From assembly GCA_001603035.1 (NCBI GenBank), contig LVAS01000059.1, positions 62,001-126,000 on the forward strand: DNA of 64,000 nucleotides, written 5' to 3'. Each line of letters begins with the position of its first letter. The first letter of the stretch is position 1. The notes under the pieces are model-generated. The model saw only the letters and a list, made by a program, of their open reading frames with translations. It ran no database searches and was not told where the DNA came from. A program made the translations under genes and the position numbers. Shown piece after piece: positions 37,728 through 47,435 of the stretch. This stretch comes from Clostridiales bacterium Firm_13 (GTDB lineage Bacteria; Bacillota; Clostridia; Saccharofermentanales; Saccharofermentanaceae).

Positions 37728-39148
37728 TCTTTGATCCTCTCCTCCCGGTTTCCAACCGGATCATCCGCAAAAAACTCCGCCTTACGGCGTGCCATCTCCA
37801 CGGCTCTCGCAATATACTCTTCGGGATTTCGAACGGTCTGGCAACGTTCGAGTCGTCCGTTCGCAAAGATTCTCTTCGACATAGATCCCGCGCCGAACGA
37901 CAGAATATTATGACGGTCTCCCATCATCGCGACGTTATATTCGCATTCGGTACCGGGCTTCGCATACCCTGTATTCTCCTGCCCCTCCGCCGTACTTTTC
38001 TGTCTGTAAAGATAATAAGGCAAATAACCGGATTCTTTCAACCGTCTATGAGAGAACTCGATCATCGCCTCGGCCGAAGCGCCGAAGGAGTCCGGAATTT
38101 CCGCAGCGTATTTCGCTTTCCGTTTCAGACTGAGTGCGTGCACCGTAATATTTTGGGGCGCCAGTTGAAGGATTGTCTCGAGCGTGTGCTCAAAGGTTCC
38201 TATGTCCTCTCCGGGAAGTCCCGCAATGAGATCCGTATTGATCACTTCGAACCCGATCTCCTTTGCACATGCATAAGCGCGGTAGAAATCGTCGGCGGTG
38301 TGTTTGCGGGAAAGATTCTTCAGCGTCACGTCCGAAAGAGTTTGCGGGTTTAAACAGATCCTTCGAACGCCGAGATCTTTTAGAAGACGAAGTTTGCGAG
38401 GAGTAATCGTATCCGGTCTTCCCGCTTCAACCGTTATTTCGATCTCTCGGTCCTTGTAAAACTCGCGAAAAAGATCTTCATAGAATCGCACAAAAAGTTC
38501 ATCCGGAAATACAGTCGGCGTTCCGCCCCCTACATAGATCGCGCGCGGCTTAATGCAAGAAATCTCGCGATACGTGCGTATTTCGGTAAGTACGGCATCC
38601 GCATAGGCGGAAAGAAGGTCGCTCCGGTTCCCCGCATCTTCTGAGATAAACGAGCAATACGCGCAACGGGACGGACAAAAAGGTATGCCGACATAGAGAA
38701 AAAGATCTTCAGGGAGAAGCCTCGAGAATACCCGATCTTCTCCTTTTGTCGCTTCAACGGCAAGGTGTGCCTTTTTCGGAGAGACGAAATACTGTGAAAT
38801 AAGATTCTCTTCGGTCAGGCACTCGCGAGCGACCTGAGTCGGTCGGATCCCTGTCAGAGATCCCCACGGATATTCGCGCCCCGTCAAAACATTAAGAATT
38901 GCATAGAGTTGTCGTTTGACTTCACGATTCGGCGGAAGATTGCCCGGGAAAGACGTTTCGGTATAGCGGAGGCCGCCGTCTGTCCATGTCGATATACCGG
39001 CGTCTGACAATTGGCTGTAGATGCGTACGGAGGGATCCCCGACAGTAATACACGACTCCCCGACAATCGGTGTCGCCGAATAAAAAAGGTGAAGAACATC
39101 AGAGATCGGATACGTAAAAGAGTGTCCGATCAAAATGACAGATGGCAC
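37724..39148 (-). CDS. hemZ: Coproporphyrinogen dehydrogenase-like radical SAM protein HemZ
   Basis: YVGIPFCPSRCAYCSF (CxxxCxxC), AIYVGGGTPTVFPDEL, EITVEAGRPDTI. Confidence 0.92.
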   Translation of the reverse strand: MPSVILIGHSFTYPISDVLHLFYSATPIVGESCITVGDPSVRIYSQLSDAGISTWTDGGLRYTETSFPGNLPPNREVKRQLYAILNVLTGREYPWGSLTGIRPTQVARECLTEENLISQYFVSPKKAHLAVEATKGEDRVFSRLLPEDLFLYVGIPFCPSRCAYCSFISEDAGNRSDLLSAYADAVLTEIRTYREISCIKPRAIYVGGGTPTVFPDELFVRFYEDLFREFYKDREIEITVEAGRPDTITPRKLRLLKDLGVRRICLNPQTLSDVTLKNLSRKHTADDFYRAYACAKEIGFEVINTDLIAGLPGEDIGTFEHTLETILQLAPQNITVHALSLKRKAKYAAEIPDSFGASAEAMIEFSHRRLKESGYLPYYLYRQKSTAEGQENTGYAKPGTECEYNVAMMGDRHNILSFGAGSMSKRIFANGRLERCQTVRNPEEYIARAVEMARRKAEFFADDPVGNREERIKE

Positions 39149-39149
39149 G

Positions 39150-40274
39150 TCAGGCTCCTTTTACATATGTGAAATAGTAATCAATAATAAGATCGGTGAC
39201 CATGCTGTAGCTTCGCACGCCTTGATCCTGTTGATTCGCCTTCAAAAAGCTGTCGTTCACTTTGGTCGAGGCTTCCTGGACTGGGCCTTCAAATTGCTTC
39301 CAATACTGCGTACTGCTCTGCCAATCGCGAAATGCTCCGGACGGAAGTTCGGATGCGATCGACGCAAGTTGTGCCGGATCTGCGTAATAGAGGTCATTCG
39401 CGCAATAGAGATACGCATATTGATAACCGCTGTAACGAAAATCGGCACGATCACTCGAAATGCAGGAAAGAAAAGCGGCAAGATTCGCGTCTTGCTCCCT
39501 TGCGATTCCTCTTGTATGTGCAAGTTCATGACAGATCGTAAACGGCATCGTATACATCGGTACATCCACGTTGACATTGGCTTCGGCAAAAAAGGGGAAA
39601 TACATGCCGGTTATACCTGTATACGACCACAAATGCGACAGAATTACCGGTTTCCCTCGCGTCATATTGCCTGCAAGAACAGGAAATCGGGTTGAAGCGG
39701 AATCCAGAGCGGTATTCCCGTCCGAAAGTGTCTGTTCAACACTTGTCGTTAATGTCGCACATCCGTTTTGGTCTTCAGGCAATTCTGTACGGAGTTCGGC
39801 AATCTGACCGGCCAACCAAGAGGATACCTCCGAAAGCTCTTCGGGCGTTCTTTGTCTGGTCTCAAGGCCGAGAGATTCTTGAAGCGGGTATCTGTCGTAA
39901 AGAAGCCCGTGTTGCAATGTGTAGGACGCAGATATAAGGAAATAAAGGCAAGCCAGAATACATACGGATCTTCGTAAGAATCTTGCTTTTCTCGGAGAAC
40001 GCGCAAAAGAAATACAGAATACAATAAGGAGAACGACGCCCCAAACCAAGGAGGATACAAGGAATATCTCCGTCAAGGAGACCGGAACCGAGGAAGAAAT
40101 GAGAACGGGAATTTTCGTGATTTGCGGAAAAACTAACCGCGCGTAATCTTCCGCCGCCTTCGGGTAATCGGCGAGAATTCTCGGCAAAAGAAGAAAGAAC
40201 GTCCCCCCGAGAGTAGCCGTAATTGTAACGAATATTCCGATAAATACACGGAAAGGATGTCTTCTATTATTCAC
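39150..40274 (-). CDS. DUF3810-family membrane protein with HExxH motif
   Basis: N-terminal TM segments, then PFTICHELAHTRGIAREQDANLAAFLSC. Confidence 0.83.
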   Translation of the reverse strand: MNNRRHPFRVFIGIFVTITATLGGTFFLLLPRILADYPKAAEDYARLVFPQITKIPVLISSSVPVSLTEIFLVSSLVWGVVLLIVFCISFARSPRKARFLRRSVCILACLYFLISASYTLQHGLLYDRYPLQESLGLETRQRTPEELSEVSSWLAGQIAELRTELPEDQNGCATLTTSVEQTLSDGNTALDSASTRFPVLAGNMTRGKPVILSHLWSYTGITGMYFPFFAEANVNVDVPMYTMPFTICHELAHTRGIAREQDANLAAFLSCISSDRADFRYSGYQYAYLYCANDLYYADPAQLASIASELPSGAFRDWQSSTQYWKQFEGPVQEASTKVNDSFLKANQQDQGVRSYSMVTDLIIDYYFTYVKGA

Positions 40275-40280
40275 GTCATA

Positions 40281-41081
40281 TCACCAAATACCAAGATACC
40301 GGAATCCGAAAAGAATGGCAAGAAGAATCGGTTGATGAAAAATATAGACCCAGAGAGCATAACGACCGGTGAAAGCAAAGGGTGTCGCGACTTTACGAAC
40401 GGTTTTATTCGCCTGCGGGAAAAGAGAAGCGCGCGATGAATAGGCAATTCTTCCGAGAACAACGCCTCCGAAGAATACGCCGAGCCAAGGCAGAATCGGA
40501 AGATAGTCGCCCATCCCCACACATTGCTGCGGAAGGAAACCAAGCGGAAGAAGCCAATAACCGGTCACGTTTTGCCCAAAGAGACGGATATACTCATCCG
40601 CAAAAATCAGGACTACGGTTAGGAGTAAATAGATCGCATGAACTCGCATGACGACCAAATGGCGTCGCTCCTCATTGCCTTCAAACTTTCGGAGAAAATG
40701 ATTCTCAATCGAGGAAATTACGGCATAAAGAAATGTCCCGACGGTAAGAAGATGAAGGACATTAAAGAAAATGTACATCTCCATATTGGAAATCTGCGAG
40801 GCGATCGCCATGACGACAGAGAATCCAAGCGAGACACCCAGGAGTTTGGCAGAGCGGACATAATTATTCCGAGAAAACTGGCAGCAAACCCCGGAGACAA
40901 GGACGAAAATCATAATAAAGATCGGTCTTATACCGTAGTAGAACCAAGTCGTATCTTGAAAGGCGAAAATATCCAATTCCAGCAAGTAACGAAAATCAAA
41001 GATAAGGTGATGGAAAATCATACAAATGACCGCAAGTCCGCGCAACGCGTCAAGTTCAAAAGCCCTCTGCTTCTTCGGCAT
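40281..41081 (-). CDS. DUF1624 / heparan-alpha-glucosaminide N-acetyltransferase-like membrane protein
   Basis: FELDALRGLAVICMIFHHLIFDFRYL plus multiple TM segments. Confidence 0.83.
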   Translation of the reverse strand: MPKKQRAFELDALRGLAVICMIFHHLIFDFRYLLELDIFAFQDTTWFYYGIRPIFIMIFVLVSGVCCQFSRNNYVRSAKLLGVSLGFSVVMAIASQISNMEMYIFFNVLHLLTVGTFLYAVISSIENHFLRKFEGNEERRHLVVMRVHAIYLLLTVVLIFADEYIRLFGQNVTGYWLLPLGFLPQQCVGMGDYLPILPWLGVFFGGVVLGRIAYSSRASLFPQANKTVRKVATPFAFTGRYALWVYIFHQPILLAILFGFRYLGIW

Positions 41082-41083
41082 GA

Positions 41084-41899
41084 TTACTCCGTAAATAGTG
41101 CCGCTCCAATGGCGGTAGCATATTCCGCATGTTCCGGTACATGGAAACGTACGGTATACAACTGGGAAAATACGTCAAACAGATCATGGCATTGCGGTAC
41201 ACTCGTCATTCGGCCCGTAAATACGACGTCCCGAAGATTGACAGAACGGGCCGCAAGAACGGCCATCGTACCGATGGACTGGAAGACCAGATTAAAAATT
41301 CCGAGCGCGATATCTTCTTTCGAAGCGTCGTCCGCCATCTTTCCGAAATTCGACGCCGTCGTATCCATCGACAATCCGGGAATCTCGATGCGGGATATGT
41401 CGCCGATACTCAAATCAACCCGTTGCAGCGACCCGCCCGAAGCGAGTTCTGTCAACAAATCAAAATCTCGAATATTCAGCATGCTGTTGGCAAGTCCGAG
41501 GAGTGTCCCTCCGCCGACGCCGGATCCGATGATATGGCGGACGACCTCCGGCTTGGCATCGACAAACGCGGTGCCGGTTCCCATACTGACGACCACCGCG
41601 TGATCCAATCCCGAAAGATAGAGACCGCCCAGTCCCGTCGCAAGGAATTCTTGCACATGAAATGTCCGAATACCAAGAAGATCACCGCTGGGGAACGAAG
41701 CTCCCACACCGGTGATCATCAGGCGTTCAATATCAGATATCTGGAGACGATTCGCATCGAGATACTTGCCGAGAGCTCCGAAGGCGGATGCGACAGGATC
41801 CGTCGCACGGACAATCGCCTGACTTAGAACCTTCTGTTCCAGAACACCCACGATCTTGGTTGTACTGCCGCCTACGTCAAGTCCGATAACGATTCCCAT
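41084..41899 (-). CDS. Type II pantothenate kinase-like protein (CoaW-like)
   Basis: MGIVIGLDVGGSTTKIVGV, VVSMGTGTAFV, GSGVGGGTLLGLANSML. Confidence 0.85.
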   Translation of the reverse strand: MGIVIGLDVGGSTTKIVGVLEQKVLSQAIVRATDPVASAFGALGKYLDANRLQISDIERLMITGVGASFPSGDLLGIRTFHVQEFLATGLGGLYLSGLDHAVVVSMGTGTAFVDAKPEVVRHIIGSGVGGGTLLGLANSMLNIRDFDLLTELASGGSLQRVDLSIGDISRIEIPGLSMDTTASNFGKMADDASKEDIALGIFNLVFQSIGTMAVLAARSVNLRDVVFTGRMTSVPQCHDLFDVFSQLYTVRFHVPEHAEYATAIGAALFTE

Positions 41900-41940
41900 G
41901 ACGCGCCTCCAAACCGATCAGAATGTCCCTATTATACCTG

Positions 41941-42531
41941 TTAGCGGGCCATACGGAAAGGTTCGGCGAAATCTTCTGTCTCCTGCGGAGCAAGTTCGCG
42001 ATCAACCAGGCTAACCGAGCGGGGAACGGCCACAAAGCTGTGGGCGCGGGCATCGATCGGTTTGACATTTCCATCCATCGCGTATGTCGAGCCTGAGATG
42101 AAGTCAATCACGCGCTGTGCGACTTTGGCATCGACGTTCTCGATATTACAAATGACTGTGTGTCCCGCACGAAGGTGATCACAGACACGCTGAGCAGACT
42201 GAATATTGTTCGGCTGGAGGATAACCAGCTGCTGCTCGCCGGGCATTGTCGTCTTAATCGGTACGACTTTCGGCGTCGGCTGAGAACGAAGCGGAGCGGA
42301 ATACGTTGCCTTTGCCTCAGGCTGGAAGCTCTGCGGCGCCGCGAAGCGAGAATCCTGCATCGGAGGCTGCTGCTGCGAATATACCGGCTCCTGCTGCGAA
42401 TATCCGTACTGATCCTGCGTCCCCTCGTCATAACCGTATTCGTTCTCATACTCGTAATCGGAATCTTCGGGGTACCCGGAAATCTTGTCTACGATTTTTC
42501 TGAAAAAGCCCGCCATCTTACTTACCTCCAA
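41941..42531 (-). CDS. sepF: Cell division protein SepF
   Basis: N-terminal MAGFFRKIVDKI amphipathic helix, Gln/Tyr-rich linker, then VICNIENVDAKVAQRVIDFISGSTYAMDGNVKPID. Confidence 0.94.
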   Translation of the reverse strand: MEVSKMAGFFRKIVDKISGYPEDSDYEYENEYGYDEGTQDQYGYSQQEPVYSQQQPPMQDSRFAAPQSFQPEAKATYSAPLRSQPTPKVVPIKTTMPGEQQLVILQPNNIQSAQRVCDHLRAGHTVICNIENVDAKVAQRVIDFISGSTYAMDGNVKPIDARAHSFVAVPRSVSLVDRELAPQETEDFAEPFRMAR

Positions 42532-42572
42532 AAAAGCATTTTTGCTTATAGATTGCTCCGCATAAATGTATG

Positions 42573-42602
42573 CTGACCCTGTAATGGGATTTACAGAGTC
42601 AG
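42573..42602. other. Perfect-but-one 12-bp stem-loop in the sepF leader
   Basis: CTGACCCTGTAA / TTACAGAGTCAG with 6-nt loop TGGGAT, 42-71 bp upstream of sepF. Confidence 0.6.
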
Positions 42603-42718
42603 TATAGAAATCATTTCTGATGGATACAATAGCATTTCGGAACTAGTAAGACATATGTAACTGGGCGGAAATAAAGAAGCTTCTTTTTGACAATTGGCTT
42701 ACAGCCGTCACACAAAAA

Positions 42719-43450
42719 TCAGCTGCGAGGACCGAATATTGCGGTTCCGATGCGGATGTGCGTGCTGCCGGCGTGAATGGCATCGACGTAATCTTGACTC
42801 ATTCCCATCGAAAGGCAGTTCCAATCGAGGGGATTCTCGACGTTGTCGGAAAGGTCGTGGAAGAGACGCCTCGTCTCCTCGAAAACAGGTCTCGCGTCAT
42901 GTTCCTGCTGTTGTACGGGCGCCATCGTCATCAAGCCGCGCAAACGAATCGACGAAGATCGATTGGCAGATTCGACGGCCTCGCGGACCGACTCGGCCGA
43001 AAATCCGTGTTTCGTCAGCTCGCCGGAAACGTTAACCTGAAGAAGTATCTCCGTAATTATCCCTGCGGATAAGGAGCGTCGCTCGATCTCCTCTAAGAGT
43101 TCCAAGGAATCCACAGAATGAATCAGCGCAGTCTTTCCGATTATCTGACGAGCTTTCCGCGTCTGCAGCGTTCCGATTAGATGCCAAGCGGGATGAAGAC
43201 CCTCGGATGCAAGGAGTTGTTCCTTATCAAGTAATTCTTGCACGCGGTTCTCGCCCAAATCCGCAATGCCCAAAGTAAAAGCGGCTCGCGCATATTCCGG
43301 CGGAAAGAATTTGGAGACCCCGATCAAAGTAATCGATTCGCCTTTTCGCCCCGCCGCCACCATCGCCGAATCAATTTCGTCACGCACCCTCGCGATCCTC
43401 TCCCGCATGCCTTCAAGTATTTCGGTATAGGTCTGTTCATAATCCGTCAC
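42719..43450 (-). CDS. YggS/ProSC-family PLP homeostasis protein
   Basis: GESITLIGVSKFFPPEYARAAFTLGIADLGENRVQELLDK; WHLIGTLQTRKAR; LSMGMSQDYVDAIHAGSTHIRIGTAIFG. Confidence 0.95.
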   Translation of the reverse strand: MTDYEQTYTEILEGMRERIARVRDEIDSAMVAAGRKGESITLIGVSKFFPPEYARAAFTLGIADLGENRVQELLDKEQLLASEGLHPAWHLIGTLQTRKARQIIGKTALIHSVDSLELLEEIERRSLSAGIITEILLQVNVSGELTKHGFSAESVREAVESANRSSSIRLRGLMTMAPVQQQEHDARPVFEETRRLFHDLSDNVENPLDWNCLSMGMSQDYVDAIHAGSTHIRIGTAIFGPRS

Positions 43451-45072
43451 TGTTCGACCTTCTCACCTTCGGAAATTGTGTTCGGGTTCGTAATAATGAT
43501 CGTACTTTGATCGGGAACGGAAAACCCTTCAACCGGCTGAATGATCGCGTACTCACGGTCATGATCCACGACCGAAACGGTCATCTTTCTGGCATATCCG
43601 GAAGAATTGTACATGATCTCGGCATACCCTTTGGTATAGTCAGCATTGAGAAGTGCCGCCGCGGGGACGCGAAGTCCGGGGGTCTCCTTCCGGATTATCT
43701 CCATGCTGACCGTGCGCAGGTCAAGGAGACGCTCGACTTGACTTGTCGTACGAAGTACAAGAAAAACGCCGTCCGAAGTCTGGATTGATCTTTGGACAGT
43801 GAGGTCATCCAGCTTGATCCCCTCGGAAGGGATTCGAACCGCTACGGTAGAATTCGTCGGAAAGTCCGTGACAGAACAACCGGCAACGACGGTGACAAGG
43901 AACTGCTCGGCATTCTGACAGATACGAAGAGCCTTCTCCCCCGCTTTGATGGAAAGGTCGCTTGATAGCGTTCCCTTCGACTGCTGGACGTAGGATTTAT
44001 ACTGGTCCGGCGTCATATCCGTGATGGATGTCGGCGTAAGGGTGTCTTCAAGCCCGTCCAATTTGTAAGAAATTATTCCGGGAAGTTCCGCCTGAAAAGA
44101 TACCGCTCCGGTACTAAGCTGATTCTCGAGATTCGTCTTCTGCGCGATCATCGTCGTCAATTGCTCATCCTGAAAATCCACGGACTGGAGCGCCGAGTCG
44201 CGCGTATCCATCAATACTTGAATCGAAGAAGAATACGAAACGAGATTCGCGAGATTTCCGGTCACGCTATCGGAACGAACCATGTTGATTATCGGAAGAA
44301 TATTGTTGTCGGCTTCCTGATAGAGCGTCGCGGCTCCGGTCCCCCGCCCTTGCTTAAGAAGCTCGCGCTGCCGGTCGACAATTTGTCCCTGCATATCCGA
44401 CATATCCGCCGTTATGGATTTCAGATTGTCCGGAATCACCATCGCGATCTTCTGGTCTTTGGCGACGCGACTCCCCTCGAGTGCCGATGCGACGATCGTG
44501 CCGTCCGAGGTCGACGCAAATGTCTTCTCGTCCCGAACGATTAGGGCAGTCACTCCGATCGTATGCTCAATCGATCCGGTGGTAATAAAAGAGCAGTTGG
44601 GCTTGGCCGCCACATAATCCGTCACAAAAAGCACGGCCGCCGCCGCAACGATCATGATAAGAAGGACGACCACCCACAACAAGAGAGCCTTGTAGAGTTT
44701 GCGCTTGCGATCGACCGCGCGCATGTGTTCGATATGTTGAATTCTCGCCGATTCCGAGGAGATCGGCTCCTTCGGATTACCGGGAGAGAACTTGCGATCT
44801 TTGGAAGTTGTTCCGGCATTCGGTCTTTGGCGCTTGTTGCCGGACGGCTCGACTTGCGCCGGGCGGGCGGAACGGCGCGTGTGATTCTTCGATTTATTAG
44901 GATCGACATTGCCGAGTGCGGTGCGATTCTTTACGGGAGGAAGAGGAGCCTCGGGGGAAGATCCGGCACGCTGCGAAGCCGGCCGGTTCGACGAACGTTG
45001 CCGATCAGAAGGGGCCGTCCGGTTGGCGCCCTTCGGGGGAGAACTCCTCCTTCTGTCCTTTTCTCTGCTCAT
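43447..45072 (-). CDS. HlyD-like (RND/MFP adaptor-like) membrane protein with a long basic N-terminal extension
   Basis: About 130 aa basic/Pro-rich N-terminus, one TM (LLLWVVVLLIMIVAAAAVLFVTDYV), then barrel-sandwich-like pattern (TIVASALEGSRVAKDQKIAMVI) and C-terminal MEIIRKETPGLRVPAAALL...VVDHDREYAIIQP. Confidence 0.78.
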   Translation of the reverse strand: MSREKDRRRSSPPKGANRTAPSDRQRSSNRPASQRAGSSPEAPLPPVKNRTALGNVDPNKSKNHTRRSARPAQVEPSGNKRQRPNAGTTSKDRKFSPGNPKEPISSESARIQHIEHMRAVDRKRKLYKALLLWVVVLLIMIVAAAAVLFVTDYVAAKPNCSFITTGSIEHTIGVTALIVRDEKTFASTSDGTIVASALEGSRVAKDQKIAMVIPDNLKSITADMSDMQGQIVDRQRELLKQGRGTGAATLYQEADNNILPIINMVRSDSVTGNLANLVSYSSSIQVLMDTRDSALQSVDFQDEQLTTMIAQKTNLENQLSTGAVSFQAELPGIISYKLDGLEDTLTPTSITDMTPDQYKSYVQQSKGTLSSDLSIKAGEKALRICQNAEQFLVTVVAGCSVTDFPTNSTVAVRIPSEGIKLDDLTVQRSIQTSDGVFLVLRTTSQVERLLDLRTVSMEIIRKETPGLRVPAAALLNADYTKGYAEIMYNSSGYARKMTVSVVDHDREYAIIQPVEGFSVPDQSTIIITNPNTISEGEKVEQ

Positions 45073-46343
45073 AATCGCGCGACTCCCATCTTTTCGACAG
45101 CTTGCATTGTCGCCAGTTTGACCTGCTCATACACAAGACCGCCTTGCATATAGGCGATGAAAGGCGGCTTGATCGGTCCGTCCGCCGACAATTCGACCGA
45201 CGCCCCCTGAATAAAGGTTCCCGCAGCCATGACGACCTCGGAATCATATCCGGGCATATCCCACGGTTCCGGAGAAACGAAAGAATCGACCGGCGATGAC
45301 GCTTGAATCATTTGACAAAACGAGACGACCTGCTCGGGACTCGTAAACGTAAGGCTCTGAACGATATCGCCGCGTACGGCTAAGGGATCCGGAGCGGTGA
45401 CATACCCCGCGCGCGAAAAGAGCGCGGCCGCGAACACGGCGCCCTTAAGACATTCCGCCGTAATGTGCGGCGCCAGAAAAAGGCCCTGCGCAATCGTTCG
45501 GGAAAAACCGAGCGAAGGACCTACGTGACCGGCAAGACCGGGAGCGGTGCCTCGAGACGCCGCCTTTTCGACCAGATCGCGACGACCCGCAATATACCCG
45601 CCCGACGGACAAATGCCGGCTCCGGGATTCTTGATCAGGGACCCGGCGCAGAGATCCGCACCGAGAGCGCAAGGCTCCTCTTCCTCTGTGAATTCGCCGT
45701 AGCAATTGTCGACAAAGAGAACCGTCGAAGGATTCTTCTCGCGGACGGCACGGAATATCGCAACCAGATCCTGACGCAGTAAAGCGCGTCGACCGGAATA
45801 CCCTTGCGACTTCTGAATATAAATCATCTTGGTCTTATCCGTGACGGCGGACGTAATCGCGGGAATGTCCGGGGAACCGTCTTCGAGCAAAGAAACGGCG
45901 CGGTATCGAACGCCGAAATCATAGAGCGATCCTGCATCCGACGGGTATTCGGGACCGCCGATCGCGGATAGAAGCGAATCATACGGCGTACCCGTTACGG
46001 ATAAAAGTTCGTCTCCGGGGCGCAAAATTCCGTAAAGACACATCGCGATCGCTTGCGTGCCGGCGCTGATCTGTATTCGGACAAGCGCCGATTCCGCTCC
46101 GAAGACTTCCGCGTACATCGCTTCGATCTTTTCTCTTCCGATGTCATCGTATCCGTAGCCTGTCTGTTGCGTGAAATGGGAGTCTGAAATCCGCGCATTC
46201 CGGAAAGCGCGAAGAACCCGGAGTTGGTTGAACTCACGGATTCGCTCGATTCTTTGTACCGCGGGCCGGGCTTCCTCATAGGCTTCTTCCCCCATGCGCC
46301 ACACCGCATCGGAGATACCGTATTCCAAATAGGGATTCGTCAT
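45069..46343 (-). CDS. Methionine gamma-lyase family / aluminium-resistance-protein-like PLP enzyme
   Basis: GYGYDDIGREKIEAMYAEVFGAESALVR; IQKSQGYSGRRAL; FVDNCYGEFTEEEEPCALGADLCAGSLIKNPGAGI. Confidence 0.9.
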   Translation of the reverse strand: MTNPYLEYGISDAVWRMGEEAYEEARPAVQRIERIREFNQLRVLRAFRNARISDSHFTQQTGYGYDDIGREKIEAMYAEVFGAESALVRIQISAGTQAIAMCLYGILRPGDELLSVTGTPYDSLLSAIGGPEYPSDAGSLYDFGVRYRAVSLLEDGSPDIPAITSAVTDKTKMIYIQKSQGYSGRRALLRQDLVAIFRAVREKNPSTVLFVDNCYGEFTEEEEPCALGADLCAGSLIKNPGAGICPSGGYIAGRRDLVEKAASRGTAPGLAGHVGPSLGFSRTIAQGLFLAPHITAECLKGAVFAAALFSRAGYVTAPDPLAVRGDIVQSLTFTSPEQVVSFCQMIQASSPVDSFVSPEPWDMPGYDSEVVMAAGTFIQGASVELSADGPIKPPFIAYMQGGLVYEQVKLATMQAVEKMGVARL

Positions 46344-46774
46344 CAGATACCGTAAACCTCCTCGGAGGAAAGAACACGAATACCGGCTTCCGCTAATTTA
46401 CGGAGCGCCAGATTGGGATCCTGAACCCGGATGACGACAACCGCATCGTCCGAGGTACGACCGACGTACGCATATAGGTATTCCAGAGAGAGAGAGCCTT
46501 CGGAAAGAATGGATAACGCGTGATCGAGTGTTCCCGGCTTATCCGCGATGGCAAGGGCAATAACGGGAGTACTGCTTACGGTAAATCCCGCCCCCGTCAA
46601 AACCTCCACCGCCTGATCCGGTTTGTCAAGAATCATACGAAGGATACCGTATTCCGTAGTATCCGCAATATAAAGCGCACGAATATCGATGTCATTGGCG
46701 CCAAGTGTCCGCGTTACCTCGGCAAGACGGCCGGATTGGTTCTCCAAAAAGACATTAATCTGTTTAACAAGCAT
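46343..46774 (-). CDS. Tandem ACT-domain protein
   Basis: INVFLENQSGRLAEVTRTLGANDIDIRALYIADT and VIALAIADKPGTLDHALSILSEGSLSLEYLYAYV. Confidence 0.9.
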   Translation of the reverse strand: MLVKQINVFLENQSGRLAEVTRTLGANDIDIRALYIADTTEYGILRMILDKPDQAVEVLTGAGFTVSSTPVIALAIADKPGTLDHALSILSEGSLSLEYLYAYVGRTSDDAVVVIRVQDPNLALRKLAEAGIRVLSSEEVYGI

Positions 46775-46832
46775 ACACGAGACCTCCCTCTCACGATATG
46801 GGAAAACTCCCTTTGTCTTGATTATACAGGAA

Positions 46833-47435
46833 TTATTGAACGAGATCGCGTCCGAAATGAAATGCTTTCAGATTAACGGGAATCAACTTCGCTTTCTTCT
46901 CGAAAACTTCCGTGACGGCAGACTCCCATATATCGATCGGAATGTCGGTAAAACGAGACAACGCTCCCAGCATCACGAGGTTAACGGCACGCGGACTTCC
47001 CGCGCGAAGTGCGGCGTCAAGCGCGTCGATCTCAAACACTTTGGAATCGCCCGTCACAGCATTCTGAAGCGAAGCGGCGATTTCTTCGGGGTATTTTGCC
47101 CTCCCCATCAGAACCGGAAGAGGCTTGATCTGATGGCGGCTGATAATCATTCGTCCGCCTGCTTTCAGAAGAGGCGCCCAGCGAATCGACTCAAGTTGTT
47201 CGAAAGAGAGGCAGAAATCCGCCGTTCCCGGTTCGACGATCGGCGAATAGACCTTCTCACCGATACGAACATACGTGATAACCGAGCCACCGCGTTGACT
47301 CATGCCGTGCACCTCGGAAACCTTGACGTCAAGACCCAGTTTCAACGCAACAATGCCGAGAAGTTTGCCGGCGACGAGTGTCCCCTGCCCTCCGACTCCG
47401 GCAAGAACAATATTCCATTCACGCTTCGCCGTCAT
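46833..47435 (-). CDS. iorB: Indolepyruvate oxidoreductase subunit beta
   Basis: WNIVLAGVGGQGTLVAGKLLGIVAL; EVHGMSQRGGSVITYVRIG. Start at 47435 overlaps iorA stop (ATGA). Confidence 0.92.
   Translation of the reverse strand: MTAKREWNIVLAGVGGQGTLVAGKLLGIVALKLGLDVKVSEVHGMSQRGGSVITYVRIGEKVYSPIVEPGTADFCLSFEQLESIRWAPLLKAGGRMIISRHQIKPLPVLMGRAKYPEEIAASLQNAVTGDSKVFEIDALDAALRAGSPRAVNLVMLGALSRFTDIPIDIWESAVTEVFEKKAKLIPVNLKAFHFGRDLVQ

Noticed and set aside
40638-41603. 321-aa plus-strand ORF
   Set aside because: Antisense to the DUF1624-like and pantothenate-kinase genes, with no domain-like pattern.
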